Shown in pieces: positions 63,206 through 64,000 of a stretch of 64,000 nt of DNA. How positions within the stretch are numbered: position 1 is the stretch's first letter; every line of letters starts with the position of its first letter. The position numbers were made by a program, and so were the translations under genes. The notes under the pieces are model-generated. The model worked only from the letters and a program-made list of their open reading frames with translations. It had not been told where the DNA came from and did no database searches. This stretch comes from Arenibacter sp. P308M17. Lineage in GTDB: Bacteria; Bacteroidota; Bacteroidia; Flavobacteriales; Flavobacteriaceae. The stretch covers positions 248,001-312,000 of the forward strand of contig NZ_QVON01000002.1 of NCBI RefSeq assembly GCF_003426735.1. The letters run 5' to 3'.

Positions 63206-64000
63206 ATGAACAATAACTGGAAAACATTAAAGCTTGGAGAAGTAGCAACACTACAAAGAGGGTTTGACCTACCTTCTAGGAAAAGAATTAATGGAAACTA
63301 TCCAATAATTGCTGCATCTGGTTATACAGAAATGCATAACGAGTATAAGGTTAAGGGGCCTGGTGTCATTACGGGAAGATCGGGAACATTAGGTAAATTT
63401 TTCTATGAGAAAAAGGATTTCTGGCCTTTGAACACCTCACTATGGGTGAAAAGTTTTAACGGTAATAATCCACTTTTTATTTATTATTTTTTACAGACAT
63501 TAAATTTTCTGGAATTCAATTCTGGAACAAGTGTTCCTACACTTAATCGAAATGATGTTCACTCTTTGGAGGTTGAAATCCCACCAATCCAAGAACAAAA
63601 AGCCATCGCCTCCATCCTCTCTGCTTTAGACGATAAAATAGAGAACAACCTAGCCATGAACAAAACCTTGGAATACATGGCAATGGCACTCTATAAGCAT
63701 TGGTTTGTAGATTTCGGACCTTTTAAGGATGGAGAGTTTGTGGACTCTAAATTAGGAATGATACCTAAGGGGTGGGAGGTAAAGACATATTCAAATATTA
63801 CAACTAAAATCACTGATGGTGCCCACTATAGCCCAAAAACATACAATTACGGATATCCAATGGCATCTGTCAAAGACATGCATGATTGGGGTTTCAATTT
63901 GAATACTTGTAGACAAATTGGGGAAGATGATTTTACCAAATTAATTGCTCAAGGATGTCAACCATTAAAGGATGACATAGTTATAGCAAAAGATGGGAGC
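63206..64000 (+). CDS. hsdS: Type I restriction specificity subunit (partial, 3' cut)
   Basis: Starts at ATG 63206, two bases after the KAP gene stop, and runs off the window after 265 codons. TRD1 starts WKTLKLGEVATLQRGFDLP and includes the typical GRSGTLG motif. The central conserved region is PPIQEQKAIASILSALDDKI, and the second TRD begins with MIPKGWEVK and ITDGAHY. It sets the DNA sequence recognised by the methylase/restriction complex. The two different TRDs imply a bipartite target. Confidence 0.93.
   Translation, partial: MNNNWKTLKLGEVATLQRGFDLPSRKRINGNYPIIAASGYTEMHNEYKVKGPGVITGRSGTLGKFFYEKKDFWPLNTSLWVKSFNGNNPLFIYYFLQTLNFLEFNSGTSVPTLNRNDVHSLEVEIPPIQEQKAIASILSALDDKIENNLAMNKTLEYMAMALYKHWFVDFGPFKDGEFVDSKLGMIPKGWEVKTYSNITTKITDGAHYSPKTYNYGYPMASVKDMHDWGFNLNTCRQIGEDDFTKLIAQGCQPLKDDIVIAKDGS

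Overview
The window is a chromosomal segment of a Bacteroidota organism, most likely a marine member of the Flavobacteriaceae (Arenibacter/Maribacter/Zobellia-like; genus not certain). The evidence is the SusC/SusD pair, LytTR and WYL regulators, MacB-type permease clusters, many lipoproteins, weak Shine-Dalgarno signals, a TTTG/TAnnTTTG-type promoter and AT-rich intergenic DNA.

Layout. (1) 0.1-6.3 kb: a WYL regulator, an orphan LytTR response regulator, an Lrp/AsnC regulator divergent from cobalamin-independent methionine synthase metE across a 25-bp inverted repeat, a three-copy 116-bp repeat array and a YegP-like protein. (2) 6.4-14.2 kb, minus strand: a very large PAS/GAF sensor with a His-kinase dimerisation stub but no ATPase, a degenerate receiver, and an NtrY/NtrC-like two-component pair. 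(3) 14.5-27.6 kb, plus strand: TolC, HlyD-type adaptor, ABC ATPase, three MacB-like permeases and a second, divergent ATPase, probably an efflux or envelope-export system controlled by the NtrC-type regulator. The gaps between these genes are full of repeated stem-loop elements. (4) 28.5-30.7 kb: an orphan protein, a pirin and a TMEM175-like channel. (5) 31.2-43.6 kb: a sialic-acid utilisation locus with a GntR/FadR regulator, N-acetylneuraminate lyase, SusC/SusD, two BNR sialidase-family proteins, and a periplasmic mutarotase (NanM-like) fused to a sodium:solute symporter. Together these would release, import, epimerise and cleave sialic acid; the later steps (ManNAc epimerase, kinase) are not in the window. 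(6) 43.7-48.5 kb: an ECF sigma operon, decayed ORFs, small lipoproteins, and a junction where a 5'-truncated cytochrome P460 gene meets a 5'-truncated ABC-F gene head to head. (7) 48.6 kb to the end: an integrative element with a tRNA-3'-end-like site, tyrosine integrase, excisionase-like HTH, SF3 helicase, a lipoprotein cargo segment bracketed by direct repeats, and a defence-like block: DUF6338-like membrane protein, a 40-residue Pro/Lys-rich overlapping ORF, HsdM, a 914-residue KAP NTPase with two macro-like modules, and HsdS (cut by the window end).

The best candidate for an undescribed system is this last block (57.7-64 kb), where a membrane KAP NTPase with duplicated macro-like domains sits between hsdM and hsdS. 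All functional calls rest on motifs and context read by eye; no database search was possible.
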